64,000 nucleotides of DNA from Planctomycetota bacterium (GTDB lineage Bacteria; Planctomycetota; UBA8742; UBA2392). Position 1 is the first letter of the stretch. Each line of letters starts with the position of its first letter. Below the pieces are notes generated by a model that was given only the letters and a program-made list of their open reading frames with translations, was not told where the DNA came from and searched no databases. The translations under genes and the position numbers were made by a program. The stretch covers positions 62,001-126,000 of the forward strand of contig QEVF01000004.1 of NCBI GenBank assembly GCA_003576915.1. The letters run 5' to 3'. Positions 16,244 to 24,458 of this stretch are shown here, piece by piece.

Positions 16244-17375
16244 TGCGTCCGTAGTAACGCACCTCGCACGGCGCCTTGTTCACGACCTGGTTGCCGCGCC
16301 CGAAGGGCGTGCGATCAATGATCAGGTAGTAGTTGCCCTTGATGCCCTCACGCGTGAAGCGCAGGCTGCGGGTGTTGGTGTTTTCGATAAGCGGGGACAG
16401 CTCAAGCTTCTCGGTACCCTTGCCTAAAGCATGGGGATACAGGGCCTCGTAGCGGCGAAAGTCGGATTCGTTGACCAGCAGCAGGTCCACGCCCGGGGTC
16501 TCCTGCCCCGGCGGCGCGCTGACATCCAGCGTGAGCCTCAGTTCGTCGCCGTCGTACATTTCAAAGGGGCCGAGGTAATCGCGAAACCCGTACTGCAACA
16601 GCGTGACGTCGTTACTGATGGTATCGCAATCGGCGTCCGTTTCGGGATTGGGGCCCTTGCGCGGCACAAACTCGCGCCCGACGCGGCCCATGGCCAGCCA
16701 GGACTCGCCGTCATCGCGCGTGACAATCGTAAAGCCGGGCCGGATGCTTTCTTCTACGGCACGGGTGCCCGCGTCATTCACGACGCTGGAAAACAGGCGC
16801 GCCAGAAAATTGTCCACGTGTGTGGCGTTGAACGTCGCGCTGTGCAGCTTGATGCAGGTGAAGTGGGTGTAAACGGTGAGATGCTCGATGTGAAAGTCGA
16901 TCTCGTAGGTCACCTTGGCCCCGCCGTCAAAACGCACGCGGCCGCCGCTCTCGTGCCACATCTCGCCCTGCCCCATGAGATCGACGAAAAAGCGGCGGCG
17001 CGCCTTGGGGTCGTCTGTTTCCCGCGCGACCTGGCTGACTTCAGCTCTCTCGATGCGGAAGCGCCCCACCACGCGGCCCTGTTCGTCGCGCAGGGCAAGG
17101 CTCTTGCCCGCCGGGGTTTCGCGATACACCCCGACCAGCGTCTCGATGAGCTGGGCGCGCACGGCCTCGTTTTCCGGCGCATTGATGAACGCGCTCACCA
17201 GGCTGCCGTAGTGGGCCTTGACCTCGACGAACAGGTCCGGACGCAGGCGAAAGGCCACGCCGAACCCGGCCACAATGAGCACCAGCACGGCCAGCAGCAT
17301 CAGCATGCGCGTGCTCCAGCGCATGCCCAGACGCCTGCCGGGCTCTCGGGCGGACTTGGAGGCGGCATCAGCCAT
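16230..17375 (-). CDS. Membrane-anchored hypothetical protein
   Basis: 381 residues. A short basic N-terminus is followed by one membrane span at about 23-45 (MLMLLAVLVLIVAGFGVAF), and the rest is probably extracytoplasmic. The soluble part is rich in beta-type segments (VGRFRIERAEV, VTYEIDFHIEHLTVYTHF) and ends with YYGRIRRR. No family is recognised. ATG 17375 has TAGCAT 6 nt upstream and no ribosome binding site. It is convergent with the VOC gene. It could be a lipid- or wall-binding protein, but that is guesswork. Confidence 0.6.
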   Translation of the reverse strand: MADAASKSAREPGRRLGMRWSTRMLMLLAVLVLIVAGFGVAFRLRPDLFVEVKAHYGSLVSAFINAPENEAVRAQLIETLVGVYRETPAGKSLALRDEQGRVVGRFRIERAEVSQVARETDDPKARRRFFVDLMGQGEMWHESGGRVRFDGGAKVTYEIDFHIEHLTVYTHFTCIKLHSATFNATHVDNFLARLFSSVVNDAGTRAVEESIRPGFTIVTRDDGESWLAMGRVGREFVPRKGPNPETDADCDTISNDVTLLQYGFRDYLGPFEMYDGDELRLTLDVSAPPGQETPGVDLLLVNESDFRRYEALYPHALGKGTEKLELSPLIENTNTRSLRFTREGIKGNYYLIIDRTPFGRGNQVVNKAPCEVRYYGRIRRR

Positions 17376-17381
17376 GCAGCA

Positions 17382-17387
17382 ATGCTA
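17382..17387 (-). promoter_or_regulatory. -10 element of leaderless transcript
   Basis: Minus-strand TAGCAT ends 6 nt before the ATG at 17375, with no ribosome binding site. Confidence 0.45.
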
Positions 17388-17406
17388 GCGCGCAGGGGGC
17401 AAGACG

Positions 17407-17655
17407 TCAGCGCCGCGTCGGCTCAAGCGCGCGGGCGAACTGGGGTGAGGGCTCGCACTGCACGCGCAGCCCGCAGAAGAGACCAGGAACCCAGGAGTGT
17501 TTGAAACGGGGCTGGGTGTACTCCGCGTAGAGATAGCGCTCACCCTCGCCGTCCGTGCGAATTTCAATGCGGCCGCCGTCGAAGTACTGCTCATAGATGT
17601 GCTTGAAGCGTTCCAGGATGAAGGCGTCGGAAAGCTTGCTTGAAGTCTCGGCCAC
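17407..17655 (-). CDS. Small hypothetical protein (82 residues)
   Basis: Start GTG at 17655 is chosen because GGCGGAGGA lies 6 nt upstream. An in-frame GTG at 17676 would put that site inside the gene. The sequence (SDAFILERFKHIYEQYFDGG, then IEIRTDGEGERYLYAEYTQP) reads as a small folded soluble protein. The alternative frame over the same bases is Ser/Pro-rich and looks like a shadow. No family recognised. It lies divergently upstream of argG. Confidence 0.55.
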   Translation of the reverse strand: MAETSSKLSDAFILERFKHIYEQYFDGGRIEIRTDGEGERYLYAEYTQPRFKHSWVPGLFCGLRVQCEPSPQFARALEPTRR

Positions 17656-17712
17656 GGCATTTCCTCCGCCTCTCACTTAGCATGAAGCCTGGCGCTTGGC
17701 AACGCGGGGCAT

Positions 17713-17741
17713 TTGGCTTTGGCGCCGCCGCAAAGTAACCT
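17713..17741 (+). promoter_or_regulatory. Promoter of leaderless argG transcript
   Basis: TTGGCT (17713-17718), 17-nt spacer, TAACCT (17736-17741), then 8 nt to the argG ATG. There is no ribosome binding site. This is the best-formed -35/-10 pair among the leaderless candidates. Confidence 0.55.
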
Positions 17742-17749
17742 TCCCGCCC

Positions 17750-18949
17750 ATGGAAAAAGTCGTGATGGCATATTCGGGCGGCCTGGATACGACGGCCGCC
17801 TTGCACTGGCTCAAGCGCACCAAGGGCTTCAAGGTCATCGCCGTCTGCCTGAACCTGGGCCAGGGCGCGGACATGGTAGACGTGGCCCAGCGCGCCATTG
17901 AGTCCGGCGCCGATGCCGTTCATGTACCTGACGTGCGGCGCCAGTTCGTCAAGCAGTTCTGTTTCAAGGCCCTGCGCGCCCAGGCGGTGTACGAGGGGGG
18001 ATACATGCTGTCAGCGGCGCTTTCGAGGCCGCTGATCGCCACCGAACTTGTGCGCCACGCCCACGAAGAAGGGGCGCGCTACGTCGCCCACGGCGCGCCG
18101 CCCAAAGGCAATGACCAGTTCCGCTTCGAGTGTTCCGTGGCGGCCATGGATCCCGCCCTTTCAACGATTGCGCCCCTGCGCGAGTGGGAATACCAGACGC
18201 GCGAGCAGATTCTGGAGTTCGCAAAGTCGCGCAAACTGCCCATCCCCCAGGTGGCCCATGCCGGCTACTCGACTGACCGCAATCTCTGGGGCGCACGCAG
18301 CGGCGGCGGGGTGCTGGATGATCCGGCCGTTGCGCCCCCTGAAGAAGTTTTTCAGATCACCGTCAGCCCCCACAAGGCGCCGGACGAGCCGGGCCTGGTG
18401 GAAGTCGAGTTTGAACAGGGCGAGCCTGTAGGCCTCGATGGCGCCCGGCTGCCCTGCGAAGAACTGGTGGCACGTCTCGAGAAGCTGGCGGGCAGGCACG
18501 GCGTGGGCCGCGTGGACACCATGGAAAATCGCATTCTGGGCTTCAAGAGCCGCGAGGTCTATGAGCAGCCTGCGGCCACCGTGCTCTACAAGGCCCACGA
18601 TGCTCTTGAACAGCTCACGCTGGACAACGAGCTGTACAATTACAAGGCCCTGCTGTCACAGCGCTACGCCAAGTGTGTCTACGACAGCCAGTGGTTCTCG
18701 ACACTGCGCGAAAGCCTGGACTCGTTCTTCAAGGAGAGCCAGCGCTTTGTGACCGGCAAGGTGAAGGTCGAACTCTTCAAGGGCGCCGCCCGCGTAGTGA
18801 GCCGCGCTTCCGAGTTCAGCATCTATGACCGCGAGAAGGCCAACATCCAGCACCCCGACGGCATTCCATCGCAGGATATCGAGGGTTACCTGGGGCTGCG
18901 CAAGCTGAGCCAGCTCACCCGCGCCTTTCGCCAGAAGCCAAAGGTTTGA
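17750..18949 (+). CDS. argG: Argininosuccinate synthase
   Basis: 399-residue cytosolic enzyme joining citrulline and aspartate with ATP in arginine synthesis. The N-type ATP pyrophosphatase loop AYSGGLDTT is at residues 6-14. Further family segments are YVAHGAPPKGNDQFRFE, STIAPLREWE, YSTDRNLWGARSGGG, GRVDTMENRILGFKSREVYE and YSQ-like YDSQWFSTLRESLD. Length fits the family. ATG 17750 is chosen because conserved sequence starts there, so upstream in-frame codons belong to the promoter. It stands alone, with no argH or other arg gene in the window. Confidence 0.97.
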   Translation: MEKVVMAYSGGLDTTAALHWLKRTKGFKVIAVCLNLGQGADMVDVAQRAIESGADAVHVPDVRRQFVKQFCFKALRAQAVYEGGYMLSAALSRPLIATELVRHAHEEGARYVAHGAPPKGNDQFRFECSVAAMDPALSTIAPLREWEYQTREQILEFAKSRKLPIPQVAHAGYSTDRNLWGARSGGGVLDDPAVAPPEEVFQITVSPHKAPDEPGLVEVEFEQGEPVGLDGARLPCEELVARLEKLAGRHGVGRVDTMENRILGFKSREVYEQPAATVLYKAHDALEQLTLDNELYNYKALLSQRYAKCVYDSQWFSTLRESLDSFFKESQRFVTGKVKVELFKGAARVVSRASEFSIYDREKANIQHPDGIPSQDIEGYLGLRKLSQLTRAFRQKPKV

Positions 18950-18956
18950 ACGCGCC

Positions 18957-19015
18957 GCGAGTCTCCTGCGGCGCGGCGCCGGGCAGAATCCGGGAACGCG
19001 CCAAAGGAGACTCGC
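18957..19015. repeat. Inverted repeat between argG and tRNA-Ser
   Basis: GCGAGTCTCC (18957-18966) and its exact complement (19006-19015) are separated by 39 nt. They could pair at the argG 3' end or downstream of the tRNA transcript. No T-run follows. Confidence 0.35.
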
Positions 19016-19026
19016 AACGACAAAAA

Positions 19027-19116
19027 TGGCGGAGGAGGAGGGATTTGAACCCCCGTGTACCTTTCGGCACAATCGGTTTTCGAAACCGACGCAATCAGCC
19101 GCTCTGCCACTCCTCC
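19027..19116 (-). tRNA. tRNA-Ser (anticodon CGA)
   Basis: The minus strand folds as a class II tRNA. The acceptor stem is GGAGGAG/CTCCTCC, the anticodon stem TCGGT/ACCGA encloses loop TTCGAAA (anticodon CGA, reading UCG), a long variable arm follows (GTGCCGAAAGGTAC), and the T-arm is GGGGG-TTCAAAT-CCCTC. The discriminator is G and CCA is encoded (19027-19029), followed by TTTTTG. The long variable arm and discriminator G are serine identity features. Confidence 0.95.
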
Positions 19117-19174
19117 AATTCATAGGGCCAAGGCCCGCGCCTTGATACCTGAAGCTCAAGGTTGCGCGGGTGGG

Positions 19175-19279
19175 CTAGCGCGGGCGCGAGCGACCGCGAA
19201 GCTTCTTGTTGCGCTTCCAGCGGTTCGTCGTCTTCTTGCCAGCGGCGCGCTTGCGCGCGTAGATCTTCTGTGGGTTCAT
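19175..19279 (-). CDS. 34-residue highly basic small protein
   Basis: An ATG at 19279 opens a 34-codon frame ending in TAG, with GGAG 9 nt upstream. Half of the residues are Lys or Arg (MNPQKIYARKRAAGKK, ending RGRSRPR). The composition and length resemble tiny ribosomal or ribosome-associated proteins, but I cannot assign it to a named family. It lies 31 nt downstream of tadA on the same strand and upstream of tRNA-Ser, a translation-related neighbourhood. The ribosome binding site and basic composition support a real gene, but it is short enough for doubt. Confidence 0.5.
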   Translation of the reverse strand: MNPQKIYARKRAAGKKTTNRWKRNKKLRGRSRPR

Positions 19280-19310
19280 GGTTCGTTTCTCCGGCACGCG
19301 CCACGCGCGG

Positions 19311-19838
19311 CTACTTGGCGTTTTCCGACTGGGCCTTCCGCCTCGACCGGAAAAACTCTTTCAACAAATCGCTCGCATCCGCAGCGAGCACACCGGACGT
19401 CAACTCCACCCGGTGGTTCAAGCGCGAATCCTGTACCAGATTAAACAGGCTTCCACAAGCCCCCGCCTTGGGGTCCAGGGCGCCAAACACCACCCGCTTG
19501 ACGCGGCTGTTGACAATGGCGCCCGCGCACATGGGGCAGGGCTCCAACGTCACATACAGCGTGCACTCCTCCAGGCGCCAGTCTTCCAGAGCCTGGGCCG
19601 CCGCCGTCAATGCCAGCATCTCGGCATGGGCCGTGGGGTCGGCGAGCTTCTCGCGCAGGTTGTAGCCGCGCCCGATCACGCGGCCCTGGTGCACGACAAC
19701 GGCTCCAACGGGCACCTCGCCTTGATCGAAGGCGCAAAGGGCTTCGCGCAAGGCAAGGCGCATGTAGCCTTCGTCGGAGGGCGAAAGCAGGCTGACGCTC
19801 TCGTCAGGGCGAGAGGGCTTGGGGTCGGTGGCACTCAT
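19311..19838 (-). CDS. tadA: tRNA-specific adenosine deaminase
   Basis: A 175-residue zinc deaminase that converts A34 to inosine in tRNA-Arg(ACG). Zinc/catalytic motifs are AHAEMLAL (H and proton-shuttling E) and [10 protein letters not shown] (two Cys), with [10 protein letters not shown] at the N-terminus and the [14 protein letters not shown] loop. The N-terminal 20 residues before [11 protein letters not shown] are a variable leader. ATG 19838 lies 3 nt after the stop of the IHF-like gene, so the two are co-transcribed. Confidence 0.95.
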   Translation of the reverse strand: MSATDPKPSRPDESVSLLSPSDEGYMRLALREALCAFDQGEVPVGAVVVHQGRVIGRGYNLREKLADPTAHAEMLALTAAAQALEDWRLEECTLYVTLEPCPMCAGAIVNSRVKRVVFGALDPKAGACGSLFNLVQDSRLNHRVELTSGVLAADASDLLKEFFRSRRKAQSENAK

Positions 19839-19841
19839 GAT

Positions 19842-20210
19842 TTACGTCGGCGTCCCGGAAGCGGGCTGAGGCGGACTGGCAGCCTGTGCGTTCTGTGCAG
19901 CTTCGCGCTCGGCAGCGAGGCGGTTGATCAGTTCCTTCATTTTCTTGCCGGGCTTGATGCTTACCACACGTTTCTCAGGCACCCTGACTTCCTGGCCTGT
20001 CTTGGGGTTGCGCGCCTTGCGGGCGCGCCGTGTCTTCACTTCAAACACACCGAAGTCGCGCAGCTCCATGCGGTTGCCCGACGCCAGTTCGTGAATGACT
20101 TCGTCGATGAAAAGCTGGATGATGTCGCGTGTAATCGTTTGCTTCTGTTGCGTACGCTCGGCAATACGCAAGACGAGCTCTTTCTTGGTGATGGTACGAG
20201 CATTCGCCAT
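19842..20210 (-). CDS. HU/IHF family DNA-binding protein
   Basis: 122 residues with a complete HU/IHF domain: TKKELVLRIAERT, LFIDEVIHELASGNRMELRDFGVFEV, the DNA-inserting arm RKARNPKTGQEVRVPEKR, and VSIKPGKKMKELIN. A roughly 25-residue Ala/Pro/Gln-rich tail follows the domain. IHF-like proteins bend DNA and organise the nucleoid. ATG 20210 (MANARTITKKEL) is chosen because the HU fold starts right after it, and upstream codons fall in the promoter. It heads an operon with tadA. Confidence 0.93.
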   Translation of the reverse strand: MANARTITKKELVLRIAERTQQKQTITRDIIQLFIDEVIHELASGNRMELRDFGVFEVKTRRARKARNPKTGQEVRVPEKRVVSIKPGKKMKELINRLAAEREAAQNAQAASPPQPASGTPT

Positions 20211-20272
20211 TGCGAACCCGTGCCTTTCCGAAGCGCTCGTTCGACTTAAAGTGAACTGCCGTCGTGACTTAG

Positions 20273-20299
20273 TGTATAGCATGGGGTCAGGTTTGCAAG
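20273..20299 (-). promoter_or_regulatory. Extended -10 promoter of the IHF-like gene/tadA operon
   Basis: Minus-strand TGCTATACA (extended -10, hexamer at 20273-20278), with TTGCAA/CTTGCA 14-15 nt further upstream. It gives a leader of about 55 nt before the ATG at 20210. Confidence 0.45.
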
Positions 20300-20364
20300 C
20301 CGAAATCCCGTCAACACTTGGGCGAAGAACCGGCTAAGTATTCAGTTTTCAAGGGCTTACACGC

Positions 20365-21108
20365 TTGAGTGCGCCTGCGATATCCATCTCACCCTCGCCC
20401 TGGGCGCACCGCCTGAAGGATTTCCCTCTGGGCCTGCCGGAAGCCTGTCTTTGGCTCGCGCTGTTCTTCCTGCTTACGCCCTACCTCGGGGCCCTGCTGC
20501 TGGGACTGGGACTTCAACCACCCCAACGCCTGCCCATCGAAACCCGTGTGCTGGCCCAGTCCCTGCTCACCCTCATCTTCATGGCCTACTTTGCAGGGTT
20601 CCGGCGCGGCAAGCCCGTCGATCTGGGACTTGGGCTGGCGCGCCCCCACATCGAGATAGCCTGGGGTCTCGCCGCCTGTGCGGTGATGGGGCTGGTTTAT
20701 CTCGCGGGCCTGGGTGCTGCCTGGCTCGGATTTCTCTGGTGGTTCGGCAGCGCCGACAAGCTGGCGGCCTGGGTTCGTTCCTCTCCCATAAGCCACGAGT
20801 CGAGCGCCTACGTGCTCAGCGTGTGTCTGGCTATTCCGGTGCTCGAAGAAATCTGGTTTCGCGGACTGATGTACCCGCCCATGAGGCTGAATCTGGGGCG
20901 CTGGCCGGCCATCGTCTTTTTGTCCGCCATATTTGCAGCGGCCCACGACACCTCGCTGCCGGTGACCCAGTTCATCGGGGGGCTCGTGTTTGCGTGGGCC
21001 TACGAAAAGAGGCAGTCCCTCATTGCACCCATCATCCTGCACATCGCGGGCAACTCCGTGCTGGTGGTCATTGGCTGGGCCATGCAACAGGGCATACTGC
21101 GTCTGTGA
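20365..21108 (+). CDS. CPBP family intramembrane glutamic endopeptidase
   Basis: A 247-residue multi-span membrane protein of the CAAX protease/bacteriocin-processing (ABI, PF02517) type. Motif 1 is PVLEEIWFRGLMYPP (EExxxR), motif 2 FAAAHD (FxxxH) and motif 3 ILHIAGNSV (HxxxN), all in the C-terminal half. About seven hydrophobic segments. The only good upstream start is TTG at 20365. The first 20 residues (SAPAISISPSPWAHR) look cytoplasmic, so the start is uncertain. Substrate unknown. Confidence 0.85.
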   Translation: MSAPAISISPSPWAHRLKDFPLGLPEACLWLALFFLLTPYLGALLLGLGLQPPQRLPIETRVLAQSLLTLIFMAYFAGFRRGKPVDLGLGLARPHIEIAWGLAACAVMGLVYLAGLGAAWLGFLWWFGSADKLAAWVRSSPISHESSAYVLSVCLAIPVLEEIWFRGLMYPPMRLNLGRWPAIVFLSAIFAAAHDTSLPVTQFIGGLVFAWAYEKRQSLIAPIILHIAGNSVLVVIGWAMQQGILRL

Positions 21109-21126
21109 GGCGGAGGGACGGCAAGC

Positions 21127-21132
21127 TAGAAT
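21127..21132 (+). promoter_or_regulatory. -10 element of leaderless transcript
   Basis: TAGAAT ends 6 nt before the ATG at 21139. No ribosome binding site. Confidence 0.5.
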
Positions 21133-21138
21133 CCCGCC

Positions 21139-22194
21139 ATGCCGCGCTTTACCTTCCAGGTGTTGGCGCTGTTGCTTCTCGCATTTCTCGCAGGGCCGCT
21201 CTGGGCCCTGAAGGTCACGCTGAAATCCGACGAAAAGCCCATCGACGTCACCCCCCTGCGGCTGGAGGGGAGCAACGTCGTGGTCAAGCGCGGCAGCAAA
21301 GAAATGACCTACGCGCTGGACGATTTCGTGGCGGAGTCGGCCTTCGAGATCCGAAAATCTCTGACCCCTCGCGAAGCGCGCCCGCTCATGGCCCTGGCGC
21401 GCTTTGCGCTGCACCGCGACCTTTACGCCCAGGCCCGCGAAAGCGCAAAGGAAGCTGCCGCGCTCGATGCGTCGGTGGCCCCGGAGCAGCAGGAGGTGGT
21501 GAAGTTGTCTGATACGCTGGAGGCCGAGGCGCTGTATGCGCGGGCCAACGTGGAAATCGACGCCGCCGACGCCGAGGGAGCGCGCAAGACTCTGACGGGC
21601 CTGATGCAGCGCTTCAAGGACAGCCCCGCGGCGCGCCGCGCCCAGGCGCTGCTTTCCGTGCTGGACCAGTTGGCGGCCGAGGTCAAGGCCCGTCAGCTGC
21701 AGGAAGAGGCGCGCAAGGCCCAGGAAGCCGCCGACGCGGAACTCAAGAAGAAGCGCCAGCCCATCGATGACTGGCTCTACGAGTTCGAGGTGCAGTTAGG
21801 CAAGGACGAGCGCCGCCTGAGCGAAGCGGACGGCGACGCGCGCGCGGGCCACACCGGCCGTGGGCTTGGCGCCATGGAAGAGATCGTCAACAACGGGGCC
21901 AAGACCCGTGAGTCGCTGGCGAAGAATGAGAGCTACCTGATTTACAAGGGTCAGAAGGAGCGGGCGGCGGCCATCTCCGAGCGCGCCCGGCGCCTGATGG
22001 TGGACACCTACGAACGCTGGGTCAGCCACCTGTTCGCCATGAAGAACTTCGCGTTTGCCAGCAAGGTGTGTGAACGCGGACTTGAGCTCGATCCCAGAGA
22101 CCGTCGATTGCTCGCGCTGAAAGTGGACATCGACGAGGTCTATGACAAGAAAAGCGTGCTTGACGGAATCTCTCCGCCGGGCAGCGGGGACTAG
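21139..22194 (+). CDS. Secreted helical-repeat (TPR-like) hypothetical protein
   Basis: 351 residues with a Sec signal peptide (MPRFTFQVLALLLLAFLAG, cleavage probably after PLWA). A small beta-rich N-terminal part (KVTLKSDEKPIDVTPLRLEG, then MTYALDDFVAES) comes first. Alpha-helical repeats from about 80 onward resemble TPRs (ARFALHRDLYAQARESAKEAAAL and KVCERGLELDPRDRRLLALK). A Lys/Glu-rich helix lies between. Envelope location is inferred from the signal. No enzyme motif is seen. It sits 6 nt ahead of thrC, so they may share a transcript, although a functional link is not obvious. Confidence 0.65.
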   Translation: MPRFTFQVLALLLLAFLAGPLWALKVTLKSDEKPIDVTPLRLEGSNVVVKRGSKEMTYALDDFVAESAFEIRKSLTPREARPLMALARFALHRDLYAQARESAKEAAALDASVAPEQQEVVKLSDTLEAEALYARANVEIDAADAEGARKTLTGLMQRFKDSPAARRAQALLSVLDQLAAEVKARQLQEEARKAQEAADAELKKKRQPIDDWLYEFEVQLGKDERRLSEADGDARAGHTGRGLGAMEEIVNNGAKTRESLAKNESYLIYKGQKERAAAISERARRLMVDTYERWVSHLFAMKNFAFASKVCERGLELDPRDRRLLALKVDIDEVYDKKSVLDGISPPGSGD

Positions 22195-22200
22195 GGGCCC

Positions 22201-23397
22201 ATGAAGAAGAGTTCAGGCGTCAAGCCGCAGGTCAGCCATTTCAAGAAACTCACCTGCTCGGGATGCAGCAAGGCTTACCCGCACAATCGCCCCCAGACAG
22301 TGTGCCAGACGTGCGGCGCGCCGCTCCTGGCCGAGTACGACACCCGCGCCATCGGCGCCAGCGTCAAGCGGGAAGACCTCCGTGGGCGACCGGCATCCAT
22401 CTGGCGCTATCGCGATTTCCTGCCCCTGCCGCCCGCCCTTGAACCCGTCACGCTGCATGAGGGATGCACGCCCCTGGTCAGGCTCGGACGCGAACCCCGT
22501 CGCCTCAAGCTCGACGAACTCTGGCTCAAGGACGAAAGCAAGAATCCCGGCTTCACGTTCAAAGCGCGAGGCATGAGCGTGGCTGTCAGCAAGGCCGTGG
22601 AGCTGAAGCTGGACCGTCTCGCGCTGCGCAGCGCCGGCAACGCGGCAGCGCCCTTTGCCGCCTACACTGCGCGCGCGGGACTCCGTTCTTTGATTGCCAT
22701 GCCCAAGGACGCTCCCGAACTTACGCTGCTGGCGTGCGAGATGCTCGGGGCCAGGGTGTCGCTCCAGCGCGGGTCCCTGGAGGACTGCACCCAGTTCGTT
22801 CAGACCGCGGCATTGAAAGACGGCTACTTCGATTTGAGCAGCTTCGCCGAGCCGTACCGCCTCGAAGGCGACAAGACCCTGGGCATGGAACTGGCTGAAG
22901 ATTTCAACTGGGAACTGCCGGATTGGGTCGTCTATCCCGGCGACGGCGGCATGGGGCTCATCGGAATGTGGAAAGCCTGGCGCGAGCTGGAAGAGGCCGG
23001 GTTCATCGGCAAGAAGCGCCCCAAGCTGCTCTTCGTGCAGGGGGATGGCTGCGCGGGCATCGTCAAGGCCTTCCAGTCCGGGGAAGACCGCGCCGAGACC
23101 GTCACCGCCCCCACCGGCGTGGCCGCCGGGCTTCGCGTGGGCAAGACTCTGGGCGACAATCTCATCCTGCGCGCTCTCCATGAATCCGGCGGCGCCGCCA
23201 TTGCCGTGCCGGACAGTGCCATCATCAGCGCCATGAAGGACCTCGCCCGAAGTGAGGGCATCCTCGCCGCGCCCGAAGGTGCCGCCACTCTGGCCGGCCT
23301 GCGCCGCGCCCTGGAGCAGGGCCTGATCAGGCGCAGCGAGCGTATTGTGCTGGTCAATACCAATACCGGCCTGAAATACGCCAATCTCGTGCGCTGA
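22201..23397 (+). CDS. thrC: Threonine synthase (PLP, fold type II)
   Basis: 398 residues catalysing O-phosphohomoserine to threonine. An N-terminal zinc ribbon (CSGC at 19-22, CQTC at 35-38) is followed by the PLP domain. Motifs are LHEGCTPLVRLG, the Schiff-base lysine K121 in NPGFTFKARG, LRSAGNAAAPFAAY, VYPGDGGMGLIGMWKAW (phosphate loop) and TAPTGVAAGLRVGKTLGD. The usual NPTGSFKDRG reads NPGFTFKARG here, as in the archaeal-like ThrC group. A cystathionine-beta-synthase-like relative cannot be fully excluded. ATG 22201 directly follows the previous stop. Confidence 0.87.
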   Translation: MKKSSGVKPQVSHFKKLTCSGCSKAYPHNRPQTVCQTCGAPLLAEYDTRAIGASVKREDLRGRPASIWRYRDFLPLPPALEPVTLHEGCTPLVRLGREPRRLKLDELWLKDESKNPGFTFKARGMSVAVSKAVELKLDRLALRSAGNAAAPFAAYTARAGLRSLIAMPKDAPELTLLACEMLGARVSLQRGSLEDCTQFVQTAALKDGYFDLSSFAEPYRLEGDKTLGMELAEDFNWELPDWVVYPGDGGMGLIGMWKAWRELEEAGFIGKKRPKLLFVQGDGCAGIVKAFQSGEDRAETVTAPTGVAAGLRVGKTLGDNLILRALHESGGAAIAVPDSAIISAMKDLARSEGILAAPEGAATLAGLRRALEQGLIRRSERIVLVNTNTGLKYANLVR

Positions 23398-23460
23398 AAA
23401 AGGGCGCGTATCCTTTGGTGCCGCCTGTTCGTCCTGGGGATGCAACAGAACGGAGAGCCC

Positions 23461-24414
23461 ATGGCCGCACCCGATCCCCTGAGCAAGGACTTCACAAAGG
23501 AAGTCCGCCTGATCCGCCGCCGCTTCCTGGAGCAGGTCGAGCCCCTGCGTCCGGAGCTGTTCCGCTACTGCCGCTCCCTGGCCGGCAATGTGTTCGACGC
23601 CGAGGACCTGGTGCAGGAAACCCTGCTCAAGGCCTTCTCCAAGCTCAGTGAGATGCACTTCAGTGTGGAGAATCCCCGTGCCTGGCTGTTCCGAGTCGCC
23701 AGCAACCTGTTCATTGACCATCAGCGCAAACACGCGCCCAGCGCCATGCCGGACCATTTCGATACTCCCGCCCGGGACAACGCGGAACTGACGCCCCAGG
23801 TCCGTGAAGCCCTGGCCCACCTGGCTTCCAGACTGCCTGCTGTCGAGCGCGTGGCGGTTCTGCTCAAAGACGTCTTCGACTTCTCCCTGGAAGACATCGC
23901 CACGCTGACCAACTCCAGTGTGGGCGCTGTGAAGGCAGCCCTGCACAGGGGCCGAGAGAAGCTGGCCAGACCCCTGCCCGCGCAACCCGGCGTCCGCCAT
24001 GAGCCTGTGGCGCGACCGCTGCTGGACGCCTTCTGCGAGGCATTCAACCAGCGCGACTTCGAGCGGCTGGCCAACCTGTTCCGCGAGGACGCCGTGGCCG
24101 ATGTCGTGGGCATGGTCTACGAGCTGGGCCGCGAGCAGATCAAGAAGGGCTCCCTGCACCACACGCTCTTCGACGAGGCGGGCGAGCCCCAGGCCGAGGT
24201 GCGCGAGTATCAGGGCGAGCCCCTGGTGGTGCTTTGGTACAACGTAGAGGAGCAGGGCGCCCGGCGGCGCTATGTGCGCGACGTGCTGCGCTTTGCCGGC
24301 GACGAGCGCCACCTGCTGCTCCTGCGCTATTTCTACTTCTGTCCTGAAACCCTGGCCGAAATCACGGGCGCCCTGGGTCTGCCGCTGAAGGACAACGGCT
24401 ACCGCTACTCCTGA
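23461..24414 (+). CDS. ECF sigma factor with C-terminal SnoaL-like domain
   Basis: 317 residues. Sigma region 2 has LFRYCRSLAGNVFDAEDLVQ with WLFRVASNLFIDH. Region 4 has LPAVERVAVLLKDVFDFSLEDIA with SSVGAVKAALHRGREKL. Residues about 185-317 form a SnoaL/NTF2-like fold (RPLLDAFCEAFNQRDFERLA with FREDAVADV), as in SigJ/ECF41-type factors whose fused domain replaces an anti-sigma protein. The DGGGK and NPDKL hallmarks of true ECF41 are absent, so it is a relative. ATG 23461 has GGAGAG upstream. An upstream ATG at 23440 is possible. Confidence 0.83.
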   Translation: MAAPDPLSKDFTKEVRLIRRRFLEQVEPLRPELFRYCRSLAGNVFDAEDLVQETLLKAFSKLSEMHFSVENPRAWLFRVASNLFIDHQRKHAPSAMPDHFDTPARDNAELTPQVREALAHLASRLPAVERVAVLLKDVFDFSLEDIATLTNSSVGAVKAALHRGREKLARPLPAQPGVRHEPVARPLLDAFCEAFNQRDFERLANLFREDAVADVVGMVYELGREQIKKGSLHHTLFDEAGEPQAEVREYQGEPLVVLWYNVEEQGARRRYVRDVLRFAGDERHLLLLRYFYFCPETLAEITGALGLPLKDNGYRYS

Positions 24415-24458
24415 CAATCCCGCGCCAGGTTGGCCTGACGGGTTTCGGCGTCGCCGTG

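Noticed and set aside
22213..24417. A 734-codon open frame on the minus strand
   Set aside because: It is antisense to thrC and an ECF sigma gene, both with clear motifs. Its composition (Gln/Gly/His/Ala-rich) is what antisense of GC-rich coding DNA gives.
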